64,000 nt of DNA, from positions 1,707,141-1,771,140 of the forward strand of contig JAJVDF010000162.1 of NCBI GenBank assembly GCA_022410635.1. Reading direction: 5' to 3'. Positions within the stretch are counted from its first letter, which is position 1, and each line of letters opens with the position of its first letter. The position numbers and the translations under genes are program-made. This document shows positions 9,466 to 20,497 of this stretch, in pieces. This stretch comes from Tretioscincus oriximinensis. Taxonomy: Eukaryota; Chordata; Lepidosauria; Squamata; Gymnophthalmidae. A model generated the notes under the pieces. It was given only the letters and a program-made list of their open reading frames with translations, ran no database searches and had not been told where the DNA came from.

Positions 9466-9862
9466 CCAAGCGGAGGAGGAAAACAAGGAGGAGTAGGAGA
9501 AACAGAAGAGGAGAAGGAGAAGAAAAAGGAGAAGGAGAGAAGAAAAAAGAAGGTGAAGGTGAAGGAAAAGGAAAAGAAGGAGGAAGATATGTTGGAGGAN
9601 GAGAAGGAGGCGGAGAAGAAGGAGAAGAAGGAGAAGGAGAAGGAGAAGAAGAAGGAGGAGGAGGAAAAAGAGGAGGAGAAGAGGATGGAGGAGACAGTGA
9701 AGGAGAAGGAGGAGAAGGGAAGAAGGAGAAGAAGGAGAAGGATGAANGAAGAGGAGGAGAAGAAAAAGAAGGAGCAGGAGGAGGAGGGAAGAGGAAGGAG
9801 GAGGAGGAAGGGATGGTGAATGAGAAGAAGAAGGAGGAAGAGAAGGAGAAGGAGGAGTTCTT
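9466..9862 (+). repeat. 400-base polypurine tract (GGA/GAA)n
   Basis: Nearly uninterrupted purine on the plus strand gives open Glu/Lys/Gly frames on + and Ser/Pro/Phe/Leu frames on -. They are compositional artefacts, not proteins. Confidence 0.95.
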
Positions 9863-11139
9863 GTGCCTAGTGGCAGGTGGCTCATTGCAACCCTGAACTA
9901 CAAATATTCTCAGTGCTAACAACATTTTCTGGTAAGTCTGTCAGCATTTTGTTGCCAGTTCTGCAGGTGCCGAAGTGGTAGCCAGAAGTGGTTGATGGAA
10001 GTCTGCATGCTGCCAGTGAAAGCTCCAGGAGCTCCAGAGGATGCCAAAGACTGGGGCGCTGTGAGCAGAGGTGAGCAGAAATTATTTCCCTTCCAGGTTC
10101 ACTTTGGCTGCATGTTGTTCTGTGTATCACACCATTCTTGAAGTTTACAACTAAATCCAACCAGCAACACTGTTCCCTAAACACTAGAAGGCAGCATTTG
10201 TGCACAAGATTCAAAATCGTTTTGCATGGACATAATTCCCATAAGTTGCTTGCCAATTACCCTTCCTGCCTCCTCCACAGGGGAAGCTTTGCCCCTAGTA
10301 TTTTTATTCAAAACCAAGATATTTGAGTTATGAGCCAAGATTTAGTAATTGTTTAAATACCTGGGCAGGAGTGGCTGTAGCTCATTGGCAGAACAAACTG
10401 CATAGAATGTAGACGGTTTGATTTTCAGCTTTTCCCCAGAAATATGTAATGGCAAACTATTCCTATACTTTTGTCAAGAAAGGTATAGATATGTAATAAA
10501 GACATATAGGGTGGCTCCATATCACAATGTTGCCATTTCTTTTAAATCTGGAGAAACATGTTCACAATTCCACCCCACCAACTTCAACTTTCCATGCTGC
10601 TTTGTTGCCGTGTCTTGCATTCTCGTCACATGACAAGCCCCATACGTCATTTGCCTTGCTACAATTCCCATCACTCTCTGCGAGCTGAGGGCGAATGAAC
10701 TTATTTATTTTTTCTTATACTCCGCCCCTCAGGGCAGCCAACCTTTACATCTAGCCTCAAAGTCTTGTGAGGCTTACCTAGCCTCTTTCCAGAAGTGAGC
10801 AGAAGCAAAACACTTCTATATTTCTGCCAAGAAAACTACCCAAGGGGCTCATGGAAGTGCCCATGTAATCAGCCAGTGGTTATCATGACTCAGTGGTAGA
10901 CAGCAAAACACCAACACCAGCAACAATACCAACAGGCAGCAAAGTACATGGCCTAATGGCCCAATGGAACACATTTTGAGCAGCAAAAGCAACAACAGTA
11001 ACTCTGAGGATGTTAAGTTTTCTTAAGCCCAATTTCCCCCTTAGTCAATTAGAGTGACGAACAAAATAATCACAGTGAACATGAACTGTTGGATCAAAGA
11101 GTGTTCATGGGGGCATAAGATTTTTGAATGTTTGGTTCA
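9863..11139. other. Mostly unassigned sequence with one tRNA-like relic
   Basis: At about 10366-10440 the text GTGGCTGTAGCTCATTGGCAGAAC ... AGACGGTTTGATTTTCAGC resembles a decayed tRNA-derived SINE head (A box GTAGCTCATTGG, B box GGTTTGATTTTC). A short LINE/SINE-tail-like piece (CTTATACTCCGCCCCTCAGGG) lies near 10714. Nothing else is recognised. Confidence 0.35.
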
Positions 11140-11400
11140 TATGAACACAAGAAAAGCCCTGCTAAATCAGCCTACAGCCCACCACAAGAGTCCAACAATT
11201 GCACTTGGGCCCTCCCTTGCAGAAGAAGGCAAATCCCTCACTTGTTCTTGACTTCTTCTGCAAGAGAGGGCCTTGCAAATGGTATTTCAGGAATCCTGCN
11301 TGTTGCTCGATTCCAGAGGTAGCATCAAGAGATCCACCTGAGGAACTATTCATATTCTTCCCTTCCACAAATTTGTCTAATACTGTCTTACAGCTTAAAT
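11140..11400 (-). mobile_element. CR1 3' end
   Basis: AACACAAGAAAAGCCCTGCTAAATCAGCC, then CAAATGGTATTTCAGGAATCCTGC, ATTCCAGAGGTAGCATC and CCACAAATTTGTCTAATACTG are the reverse complement of the CR1 3' end seen at 62200-62460. The octamer tail is decayed. Confidence 0.7.
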
Positions 11401-11750
11401 GATAGAGTTGGAAGGGACCTCCAGGGATTGGAATCATAGAATTGGAAGGGACCAGCTATCCAGGTTGGTCCAGCTACTATCACCCCTCTTGGAAGGAAAT
11501 TCCATAGACCAATGATCCTTGTTTGCCCTAACTCTTTATTATGGACATGCACAAACACTCACTATTTTGACTNAATTTCTGAACCATGACTAAACCCCTG
11601 TGTCTAATTTATTAGTAAAATATCTGTATGGGAGTATTATGATAAAATAAGATAGAACAATTCTACCAAACTTCACAGATAGGGTTGATTTTTCTGGCAG
11701 AAGTTCTGTGCAAATGCCTCAAACTTCTAGCTCAATCCATTACTTATTCC
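11401..11750. other. Unassigned sequence with a short CR1-end relic
   Basis: TGATAGAGTTGGAAGGGACCTCCAGGG and ATAGAATTGGAAGGGACC near 11398-11452 match the other CR1 subfamily 3' end. The rest is unclassified. Confidence 0.45.
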
Positions 11751-11854
11751 ATTGTTGCAGCAGAGCAGCCAGCAGTTTTATCCTTTCTTACATAGTTCTA
11801 ATAAGTGCTTTATTTATTTAATTTGTCTTTCATATAATAAAACACCTACCACAG

Positions 11855-12200
11855 ATTCCAAAATTCTGAGATACAGCAACCAATGCAGGGCTTGGGACTT
11901 TGGCAGCCTCCAGAGACTATTGGCACAAGGAAAGATAGAAAAAAGGGAGCAAAGAGGGAAGGAAAGAAAGGAAGGAAGAAAAAAGGAAGGAATAGATGAA
12001 GGAAAGGAGGAAAAGTAAGGAAGAAATAGGAAAGAAAGAAAAAAGGTGAGGAAAACAGAAGGAAAGAAGGAACAAAAGAAAGAGGTGCCAACTGAAAGAA
12101 CAATGGGATGGAGGGAGTGTGGGAGGCATGGATGGGAACAAGGGGAAGGCGGGGCTGGAACCCATTGCATTACCGTAACTCAACTGGCTAATTCCACTAG
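11855..12200 (-). repeat. Family G repeat with GGAA interior
   Basis: In reverse complement the order is ATGCAATGGGTTCCAGCC, CCATGCCTCCCACACTC, a TTCC/TTTC-rich middle, then GCCAATAGTCTCTGGAGGCTGCCAAAG. The copies at 23355, 40263 and 42240 share the layout. The middle (about 11930-12080) is purine-rich simple sequence on the plus strand. Confidence 0.65.
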
Positions 12201-12299
12201 TTTATAATATANTCGCCCAAGGTCTCATGAATCAGAACCTTGAGGAAACAGATACATTCCATCCACAAGGGGCCTACACAGGGATAGCCCTTTGCTTGC

Positions 12300-12910
12300 C
12301 ACAGCTCCACCAAGGATAGAGGAATTACAAGAAAGGCCTCATTTTGTGCACTTAACCAAAGCCATTTAGGGCTTCATAAGTCATCATTAACACCTTAAAC
12401 TGAGCTTGGTAGCAAACTGATCACCAGGGGTGCTTCTTCAAGACCAGTGTGATCTGTATTTGGGCAGATACTCTTATCAGCAGTCAAGGTCAGTGGCAGA
12501 TGGGGTTTAGCAATATTGGAGGCCAGTAGANAAAGGGGAGGCTCCCATGGAACAGCAACACAGTGGAAGAGTGCAAGCATGCAGGGAGAACAGCACGCGC
12601 ATGGTAACTTCCAAACCCCAAAACCTCATACACCATGCACCACTTCACCCAGTATATACTGGAATTCATATACAGCTGATCTATCAGGGCTCCTTGCGCA
12701 CACATGTGCAAAGCATCACCAATCACAGCTTTCAAAATCCAGGGCAGGAAGGATTCACTGGGTAAACTGGCACCCTGGCCAGTCCATGCCTGAGTCTGGC
12801 TGCTGCATTCTGCACCCATTTCGGCTTTCTTCAAGGCATGAATAGCATGTTGCAGTAGTCTAGTCTGGAGGTTAACCAAAGCATAGACCACTTGATGTTA
12901 CGCTTGGCAC
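12300..12910 (-). pseudogene. L2-clade LINE fragment
   Basis: On the minus strand decayed coding motifs appear in the L2 order: RLDYCN, then VQNAAARL, then YQAQFKVLMMTYEALNG. On the plus strand the same DNA reads GCTGCATTCTGCACCC and TAGCATGTTGCAGTAGTC. An unrelated stretch at about 12520-12690 may be an insertion. Confidence 0.6.
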
Positions 12911-13465
12911 ATTACAGGCACACTATAAACTTGAAATGGAGTAAGAGCAGTATCACTGCATGCCAGTCTTTGGGACTGAAGCTCTGACGGGATGTCTCAT
13001 TCTTATCANCTGGAACTAGAATTCGGCCTCCTGTGATCCAAGGTGTGGCTTGAAATAATGAAACTGGAGGCTTCCAAGTATCTTCAATTTCCTCTTCAAT
13101 GCTGAGAAGTCCTGATTTGTGGTCTATTGTCACACCAGAAGGCTTAAACATAAAGCATCTCTTTAAAGAGACTGCCACTGGATACTTGGATGAGAAGATA
13201 ACCCACTATTGGATTCTCCTTGACTATTAAGAGCAAGGATGAATAAATACTAGCTGCATCCCAGAGGAATAAAGTGTATTTCTTCTGCACAGCAAGATCT
13301 CACAGGCACACAGTGCTGGCAACACGGCCTTTTTTTATTACTCTACATAATGCTTCCATCCAGCTTCCTTGGAAGGTCTTCCGAATGGTGAAAAGGTTAA
13401 TCTAAAACCCTTCACAAGAGATTAGACAACAAGAGAGATTCCAGTGATTATGTTGGATCCTTTTC
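12911..13465. other. Unassigned sequence
   Basis: No recognised repeat and no coding frame of credible composition is seen. Confidence 0.35.
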
Positions 13466-13812
13466 CCAATAGAGATGGTCTTTCAATCTTTCGATCCTTG
13501 AAGCCCTGTGTCAACCATGGAATGGGATGAGTGCAGATGCTATGGAGATGGTCTCTCATCTGAGAGATTGGATTTTGAGGCCCTGTGTTGAACGTGGGCA
13601 GGTCTGAGCATCTTTTACTAGCCTGCAGCTCTAGCCAACTTAGCTATTCGAAAGCAAGAATTTCAAGAAATTGCAACAGACTGTGAGCAGCTAAATGGGA
13701 ACCATCACAGCNTGATGGGGAAGATAGAATGGAAGCCTTTGGGCAAAAAACAACTTTGAGTTTCTTCNGGTGAGAAAAGCAGGGTATAAAAACCCAGCTC
13801 TTTTTCCTCTCC
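13466..13812 (+). mobile_element. SINE-1/1b copy
   Basis: A partial SINE-1b head (GAGATGGTCTTTCAATC ... CTTGAAGCCCTGTGTCA) at about 13472-13515 precedes a second body: GAGGCCCTGTGTTGAACGTGG, TAGCTATTCGAAAGC, GGGAACCATCACAGC, then GGGTATAAAAACCC. It may be a dimer or two insertions. Confidence 0.65.
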
Positions 13813-13960
13813 ACTGGTCTCATCTTTAGCCAACTCAACTGTTCAAAAGAGATTTCCAGTCTACATTTCAAGTAGTTTCATGACTACCAACAGTAATCTG
13901 GTGGGGGAGATAGGATAGATGTTGAGTGGAAGTGGTGTGGCCTTGGGGACAGAAAAGCAG
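13813..13960 (+). mobile_element. SINE-1b body fragment
   Basis: AGCCAACTCAACTGTTCAAAAG, ATTTCAAGTAGTTTCATGACTACCAAC and TAATCTGGTGGGGGAGATAGG match the SINE-1b body at 28905-28975. Head and tail are absent. Confidence 0.6.
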
Positions 13961-14445
13961 GTGACTTATGCTACTCATCTAGATCTATCTTGAAGCAATT
14001 AAGCTATTGTGTTTGTATTAAAGCTGATCTTATCCTCTTTCACCACATTTCCTTCTATTAGTCATTAAAAAATAATGCCAAGAACTAGTTCAGGGAGTTG
14101 TGTTCATTGCCTGATTTCTCAGCTCTTGAATTCCTGGATTTATACTGATTGTTCCCTCATGCACGTTTTCTTGATGACTGCACCTTAAGAAACTTGTTAT
14201 ATTTACTGGTGGGTTCACAGATAAATAATGTAGATATTTTAGAGAGCTATGTCTCTGTGTTGCCCTATCCATATTGGGCATTATTTGAATTATATCCCAG
14301 AATAGTGACCTATTGTAGTTTGCACTAGTATGTGAACCACAGGTTCTGGGATATGATCTGTGAACTTATCTCTATCAATCTTTCCAAGCTATATATGAAT
14401 TTGTATCTCTCAATCAGTTCACTTTTTAAAAATGCTATTTTTCAA
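13961..14445. other. Unassigned sequence
   Basis: No recognised repeat or gene is seen. Confidence 0.35.
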
Positions 14446-14668
14446 AGCTAAGAGCCAGTCTGGTGTAAGACTTTTATCCATAAGTTTATTGGTTTGATTC
14501 TGCATTTCTCCACAAAAGCCAGCTGGAGCTCTCCCAGCCCCACTGACTACACAAGGTATCTGTTGTGAAGAGAAGAACAGAAGTTTATGTAATCCATTTT
14601 GAGTCCCTTCAGGTTGAGCAAACTGGGTTATAAAAGCTGACGTCTCCTTCTGTAGATGTTCAAACACC
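14446..14668 (+). mobile_element. SINE-2 diverged copy
   Basis: It starts AGAGCCAGTCTGGTGTA, the SINE-2 head. The B-box region is lost. It continues GCCAGCTGGAGCTCTCCCAGCCCCACTG, GGTATCTGTTGTGAAGAGAAG, then TTGAGTCCCTTCAGGTTGAGC, resembling both SINE-2 and the SINE-1 3' end. Confidence 0.55.
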
Positions 14669-14909
14669 GAGCCTTAAATACTGTCCATAAAGCAACAAAA
14701 ACATCTCTCAACTTTCTTCCTTGCTCATCTCTGACTTTCCAACTACAACTGAAACCATGATGTCAAGCAGAACAGGATTTTTAACACAATCTTCGTCTAT
14801 ATGAGGGCTGCATCTCCATGGGGTCCATCTTNCCATCAGTGTATTTTTGTGAGATATGATGAATCAGGACTAAAGTGCATACAAAAGATCCAAAATGATG
14901 CTTTGAAAT

Positions 14910-15003
14910 CTCACAAGGGGGCTGGTAGCACTTGGAAACTAACAGGAGAAAGGTAGGTAGCATGAACTTTCGTAGAAATGTCTAGTAGAAATGATGTTTC
15001 TTT
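14910..15003 (-). mobile_element. Family P, old copy
   Basis: GGGGGCTGGTAGCACTTGGAAACTAACAGGAGAAAGGTAGGTAGCATGAACTTTCGTAGA is the reverse complement of the family P unit. The minus strand reads CTACGAAAGTTCATGCTACC, keeping a T where young copies have C (see findings). Confidence 0.6.
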
Positions 15004-15992
15004 TCTTTTTTCAATATATTTTTATTGGATCCTTTAACATTAATATNCATACAGTACAATATTACATTTGATTCTTATTTACATAAAAATAAGGAACATA
15101 TTTCTTCTTCTTTTCCCCCCTTTTCTCCTCTCCCCTCCCCTCCCCCAGGTAATGGCTTGTCCATATCATTTGAAGTGAAGTCCAACAAGGTAAGTTACAT
15201 AGTTACATATTTGCAAAGTCAATTGCAATTTGAATTTCTTCCTTTGTTGCATTATATTTGTCAACAGATAATTTTTGACCACGTCCCATTCCTGTTTAAT
15301 CATTCTAATTTTTTTAATATTATTGTTATTATTTATTCTTGCTGTTCTAATCTCAATCACAATTTTGTCTATTATATAATCATACCACTTCCACTTTGAC
15401 CATTTAGTTTTATCTTTCCAACCTCTGAGTAATACTACCTGTACACAAGATGGTAGGTCTTCTATAGTATTTCTTAAAATTAATGAATCTATACTTTCCA
15501 GATCACGTAAAATTACTGGCATTTTATTTGTTATGGTTATTGATGTTTCCTGCATCTTATTAATTTCCTTTTCAATTAACTTCCAGTATTCTTGCCCCGA
15601 TTAACAATTCCATATTAGGTGGTTATAATCCCCTCTCATGTTACATCCATGCCAACATAGATTACTATTGTTTACATGGAAGTGGGCGATTTGTATTGTT
15701 GAACAACGCCACCACCTATGTAGGATCTTCCTTTTAGATTCTTTAAGGTTGTTCATGTTTTCTTTTTTATATTTGCTATTATTTTATTCATTTCCGTTGT
15801 TTCAATTGGTATATCTGCCTGCCATTTATTTGTTAGTTCTAAATTATTTTCTTCCTTACTATGATTTTGTAATTTATATAGATATGCTGTGATCCCTTTT
15901 TCATTATTTATCACTTTTCTTATTAACTTTTCCATTTTACTATCTGGTCTTCTAATTATTTCTTTTACACTTTGCTTATTAATATACAAAAG
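15004..15992 (-). pseudogene. L1 LINE, ORF2 C-terminus and 3' end
   Basis: The minus strand contains broken L1-like ORF2 C-terminal sequence: QADIPIETTEMNKIIANI near 15770-15850, then a His/Cys-rich stretch around 15650-15720 (HRWW, NLCWHGCN), then WKDKTKWSKWKWYDYIIDKI near 15370-15420. An A/T-rich 3' region ends at about 15004 on this strand. Stops and a frameshift near 15600 show it is dead. The related copy at 32427-32950 shares KWNKWKWYEYIIDKI. Confidence 0.75.
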
Positions 15993-16007
15993 CTCATGAC
16001 ACCGAAA

Positions 16008-16083
16008 TTTCTCCTATTGTGCTACAAGCCGCTTTGCTGGACTTTTTGCTAAGACTAACATGGCTACAACTCTGAAATCAACT
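16008..16083 (+). mobile_element. Family P terminus
   Basis: GCCGCTTTGCTGGACTTTTTGCTAAGACTAACATGGCTACAACTCTGAAAT is the family P right end (compare CTCCTTTGCTGGACTTTCTGC at 29570). It is diverged. Confidence 0.65.
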
Positions 16084-16760
16084 GTTTTGAAATCTCTTCA
16101 AAGTAGGCTGACAAGATTATCTCTTTTTTTGGGGGGGGGGGGTGAGGAAATAAAAATAAAAATACCAACCCTACAGAGTGTTTCAGAGCCTGGTTAAAAC
16201 ATCTCTCTTTGCCTAGGCCACTAAGCGTGCTCCTGCCTAAGAGTGAGTGGGGTTGGATAACTTAGGCCCCATCCCCATTCAGGATATTTAGCAAGTTGGC
16301 AGCAACATGTAGAATTCGCCCCATTTACTCATGGAAGAGCAGCCATCCACTCGCTAAAAAACCCTTTTGTCCCGTTTTTTCTGTTTGCTCATTTTCCCCG
16401 ATTCAGCAGCACATTTTGTAATCCTAAAGAAATCCTCTGTGGCCCTTCCTTGTGTGAACATGATAAACCTTGCGAGACTTTGAGCCTTGCTGTAAAAAAC
16501 TCATTGGCTCTCTGCTCACAGGGAATGCTGGGAATTGTAGTAAGGCGAGTGCAGCAAATGACACCTGGGGTTGCTAATGTCATGAGAATATCAGGAAATG
16601 CAATGAGGACAGAGGGAACTATGTGGAAGATTAGATATGCATGGGAAACGTACTTGCAAATGTGTTCTCTCGGTTTTAAAAGTATTAGTGATTTTAAACT
16701 TGTAGTTGGGAAGCAGTCNTACATTTTAAAATATGTGACCCACTCTGGAAACTCCTAGTA
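16084..16760. other. Unassigned, possibly an old DNA element
   Basis: A poly-G run lies at about 16131-16142. From 16263 the text GGCCCCATCCCCATTCAGGATATTTAGC looks like a foldback terminus, and AGGGAATGCTGGGAATTGTAGT near 16520 is a word seen in hAT-type elements. I cannot define ends. Confidence 0.3.
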
Positions 16761-17072
16761 GTTTGTTTATTTATATATTCATATCTATAACCCGTCTCAC
16801 ACCTGAAGACCTTGGAACGAGTAGCAATAATGTAAAAAAAATGCAAAATAGATATCTTTAAAAATAAAAATAGTATCTGAAAGTGGGGAAGAAAAGCTTC
16901 TTCTTCTGTCAAAAGCCAGTGCAAAGCTGTCCATTTGCAAAGATTTTATGAATCTATATAATAAAAGTCAAGCATAGTATGGGGGCCAGTCGTAAGAAGG
17001 CCCTGTCCTGAATTCTTAACCCCTTTACTGTTGAGAATGGCGGCACAACCTCCCCTGCAAACCAAAAGGCAT

Positions 17073-17182
17073 GGGCAGGTAGAATAATAATAATGAGGAT
17101 AATGAGGATAATGAGGATGAAGATGATGANGAGGAGGATGAGGATGATGATGAGGATGATAGTGATGAGGATGAGGAGGCCA
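17073..17182 (+). repeat. (AATGAGGAT)n/(GAT)n microsatellite
   Basis: ATAATGAGGATAATGAGGATAATGAGG grades into GATGAT and GAGGAT units. Confidence 0.9.
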
Positions 17183-17456
17183 TTTTTTTCTGCCTTGTTT
17201 TATTTATTTATTCTTATACCCTGCCCTATACCTGAACATTTCAGGGCAGCTACCCAGAGGGTGACATACATAGCTTTTGTTGCTTTCTCCACAGCAGACA
17301 CCCCATGAAATAGGCAGGGCTGAGAGAGTTCTAAAGGACTGTGATTGGCCCAAGACCACCCATCTGGCTTCATGGAAGAGGGTGGAATCAAACAGGGAAG
17401 ACTACNAGCTAGGAGTCCAACACCCTTAGATGCTACACTGAACTGACTTTTGGGGA
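17183..17456 (-). mobile_element. SINE-2 copy
   Basis: In reverse complement: TCCAACACTC-type head remnants, a B-box-like GTTTGATTCCACCC, ATGAAGCCAGATGGGTGGTC, TTGGCCAATCACAG, TGGGGTGTCTGCTGTGGAGAAAGCAACAAAAGC, then GGGCAGGGTATAAG and a TAAATAAA tail. Confidence 0.75.
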
Positions 17457-18877
17457 TATGACAAGTGTGACAGAAACTGGGGGACTTTGGGTGGGATTAG
17501 AAATGCTCCAACAGTACAAGAAAGGCTGGTGATGAATCAAAGGAATGATCCCTTGAAATATCCTCATGAAATTATAATGATGACTTAACGGTGAATTGTT
17601 TTCACTTCGTTAATAACCAAGCAAATAGACTTTTACATTCCCTCCCTCCCGCTCCTGTGTGATCAGAACATAATTTTTCTGTATGGAGAAGTTGCATTTT
17701 GTACTCTTGGTGACATGGAGGGAAGGAAAGCAAACCTTTTCTCAGTCTCTTCCAAGAGGCAGCATCCCAGCAGCTCAATGTGTGGCATGCTATTTATACC
17801 GCTCTAAATATAGATCTAGAGTTGATTAGTGAACCTTCAGCAAAAAATACGAATAAAAAAAAACCTTCCCAGAGTTCTTCTGGGGTGAGCAAGCTGGCTT
17901 GATTTCAGAACTCGGAGTCCTTCCTCCTTTGCCCAGGGGCTCGTCTTTATCTGCTTCCATCGTGCGCACATGTTAAGATATCCACAACCCTGGTAACTTA
18001 TCAGCAGGCTAGAAAGGACTTAGCAGGACTCAAACGAGGCAAAGTGCCCAGGGCAAATGGCTGCAGGGGAAAGGGATTTGCTTTGCCATGGCTTTTGCTA
18101 ACCTTGGCACGGTGGTGATATGCATGCAACTGTAGAAGATGAAACTCTGTGTCGCCAGAAGTAAACAAAATAAATGCTTCAGCTCTCCTGCCCCCTGGTT
18201 TCTATGCTCCTGCCACAGCCACAGCCACTCGTAAACCTCAATTTGCACAATGACCTCTTCCCTTTTCCCCTTTTGTCTGCCAGTAATTAGAGTAGACATA
18301 TGGGGGAAGCTGATAATAAGAGCAGATGAACCAATGGCAGGGCGAGGGGCTGCAATTATTGCAAATGAGAATAACTTTGCCCAAAGTGGATCTCCAAGAA
18401 ACCGGAAGAAAAGAGATGTCAGAAAGCCAGGCGAAGAAGGCTGATTCAGGATGGCTGACAATCACACTCTTCTTTCTATTTAAGAGGCAGGAAGCAGCTG
18501 CCACGAGAAACTTCCAGCCACCCTCCAGTTAGAAGAGCTTTTCCAGATTAAAGAAAGAAAGAAAAAGAACAGGAACGAAGACTAAAGTGAAAATAAGCTA
18601 GCTTTCTCTCATGTAACCACAATGTAACACGCACGCACACAGGCAAAACAGAACCAGTAATTCAGAACAATGGCTAGTTTGGGTGAATTTATTTGTTCTT
18701 CATCTTGCCGCTAAGAATAGGATGTTTCTTTTTTTATAAAAGTTGTACTCTGTCACTATTCTCCACTTCAAAGCTCTTCTCTGTCCCCACAAACACGCCC
18801 TTTCGTCACGTACTGTTTACCTTTGTTCCCTATGAACCTATTGAGATGTAATTCTAAGTAGGCCTGGCTGGGAGGAC
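17457..18877. promoter_or_regulatory. Candidate non-coding regulatory island
   Basis: About 1.4 kb without any recognised repeat. 17580-18530 is rich in factor-like motifs: TAATTAG at about 18285, CCAATGGC at about 18330, CTTATCAGC near 17997, TTGCACAATG near 18244 and ATTTATACCGC near 17791. Small open frames here are not convincing. The label rests on texture alone. Confidence 0.25.
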
Positions 18878-19105
18878 TGGTCACATCTACATTTTAATTC
18901 AGCTTCAGCATACTTTTGGACTAAGAGAACAATTCAGCAAAGNGGAAAGCTGTTTCCTTTTGGGATTCTCACAGAAATCCCACCTTTGGTTTAAAATCTA
19001 AACTTCAGATGACATGGAAAGAACAGTACTGTTCCCTTTGCTGCTGTGTTTTCAATTCTGAAAGTGGGCTGAAATTGAATTAAAACTTAGGGATGACTAG
19101 GGCCT
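18878..19105. mobile_element. Family E foldback element
   Basis: Left: GGTCACATCTACATTTTAATTCAGCTTCAGC. Right: AAAGTGGGCTGAAATTGAATTAAAACTTAGGGATGACTAGGGCC. The ends are inverted and the interior has the family motifs (CAGCAAAG, TTCCTTTTGGGATTCTC, TGTTCCCTTTGCTGCTG). Confidence 0.7.
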
Positions 19106-19127
19106 CGATTCCAACTCTTTTTTTCTG

Positions 19128-19362
19128 GGCAGGGAGGGAAGGCAGGAGGTGGAAGAAAGGAAGGGAGGGAGATGAAGAATGAAGGATGGAATGAAGGAAG
19201 AATAGAGGGAGGAGAGAGCAAAGGGAGCAAGAGAGCAAAGGAGGAAGGGAAAGGAGGAAGGAAAGATAGAAGGAAGGAAAAATAGGGGGAGGAGAGAGCA
19301 AAAGGAGCAAGAGCAAAGGAGGAAGCAAAGAAGGGAGGGAGGGAAGGAAAAGTGAGAAGGTT
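19128..19362 (+). repeat. (GGAA)n-type polypurine tract
   Basis: GGAAGG, GAGCAAAGGAGGAAGG and related purine units with short A/T breaks. A ~60-base subrepeat (GGAGGAGAGAGCAAA...GAGCAA) appears at least twice. Confidence 0.9.
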
Positions 19363-19745
19363 TGGAAGTAGTTAAGTTAATTGAGCAACTGATCCAACAC
19401 TCCAAGCAGCCGAAATCTGTGTTTCGATGAAATCACAGACATTTCCTTTGTTTCTCTCTATTATATACCACATTGCACAAAGTTGCCACATTGCCTGGAA
19501 AGCAAAACTCACAAAGGACAAAACTCTCTGAAGTCAAACTTGCTTATTATTTTTCTGTCCTGCATGGCATTAACTGTATGTCACTTGGTTAAAAAAATAA
19601 ATGCAAAAATAAGCCACCTCTTACCTCCCAACCCAAGTTTGACTCCCTATCCTGTTCAAAACAGAAGACCCGACTCATCCGCTGAATTTGTCTCCAACAG
19701 AAAAAAATCGCAAGGAACAGGAAGAAACATGAGGAACAAAGGCAT
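19363..19745. other. Unassigned sequence
   Basis: No repeat or gene is recognised. Confidence 0.35.
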
Positions 19746-20010
19746 TTTTACACCCGTGTCTTTTGGGGGTGCCCTTCCACCATGGGCTTTATTTGAATCC
19801 AGCTTCAACCCACTTTTGGAATGGAAAAACNNGGCAGCAAAGTGAATTGTAGCACAGTAACGTTGTTCCCACATTCTCTTAACCCAAAGTCGATATTCTG
19901 AGCTAGAGAATGTCAAAAGAAAGGAGCTTACGACTCTATCAAGGGTTCCTCTCACTCTGAAAGTGGACTGAAGCCGGAACAAAACTTAGGTGTGTCCGGG
20001 GCCTACACCG
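19746..20010. mobile_element. Family E foldback element
   Basis: Left arm TTTGAATCCAGCTTCAACCCACTTTTGG; right arm CTGAAAGTGGACTGAAGCCGGAACAAAACTTAGGTGTGTCCGGGGCC. It is longer than other copies at the left end. Confidence 0.65.
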
Positions 20011-20464
20011 CCTTCCATGCTAGTAGGAAAGATTTTAAAAAAACATTACATAAAAGCCCCTCCAAAGCAACGCGAAGTGGGAGAGCGGAAAACTTCCCCA
20101 GAAAGTCAGCAAATTTCAGCACCCTGGACGGCAGCAAACTCCGAAATAGAAACCAAGGCAGGTCTCTCGCCCGTTCCCAGCCTTTATCCCTCGTAAGTGG
20201 GGGGTCCTATTTTGACAGGCATCCGTTGGGTTTTCTATGGGCTTCCTTATTTTAATGATGATAAGAAACTTCCTTAATGGGGGGAAAAATTCAGTTTCTC
20301 CCCTGCACCATTTGCACTCTTCTCTTTTTTTCTTTGCTGCTTTCTTAAATTTATTTTAACTATCATAACGAGATTCATAGCACGACCACAAAAGAAACCA
20401 AGCTCTCAAGAATCCAAGAAGTTGATTACTATTAATAACATCAATAATAAAATTAATTATTATT

Positions 20465-20497
<33 letters not shown>

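Noticed and set aside
9303..9925. Long Glu/Lys/Gly-rich and Ser/Pro/Leu-rich open frames
   Set aside because: They are readings of a polypurine microsatellite on both strands, with Ns in codons; composition alone explains the absence of stops.
15166..15555. A cellular gene encoding a 129-residue protein
   Set aside because: The frame is the L1 ORF2 C-terminus, shared with 32.8 kb, followed by an L1-type 3' end.
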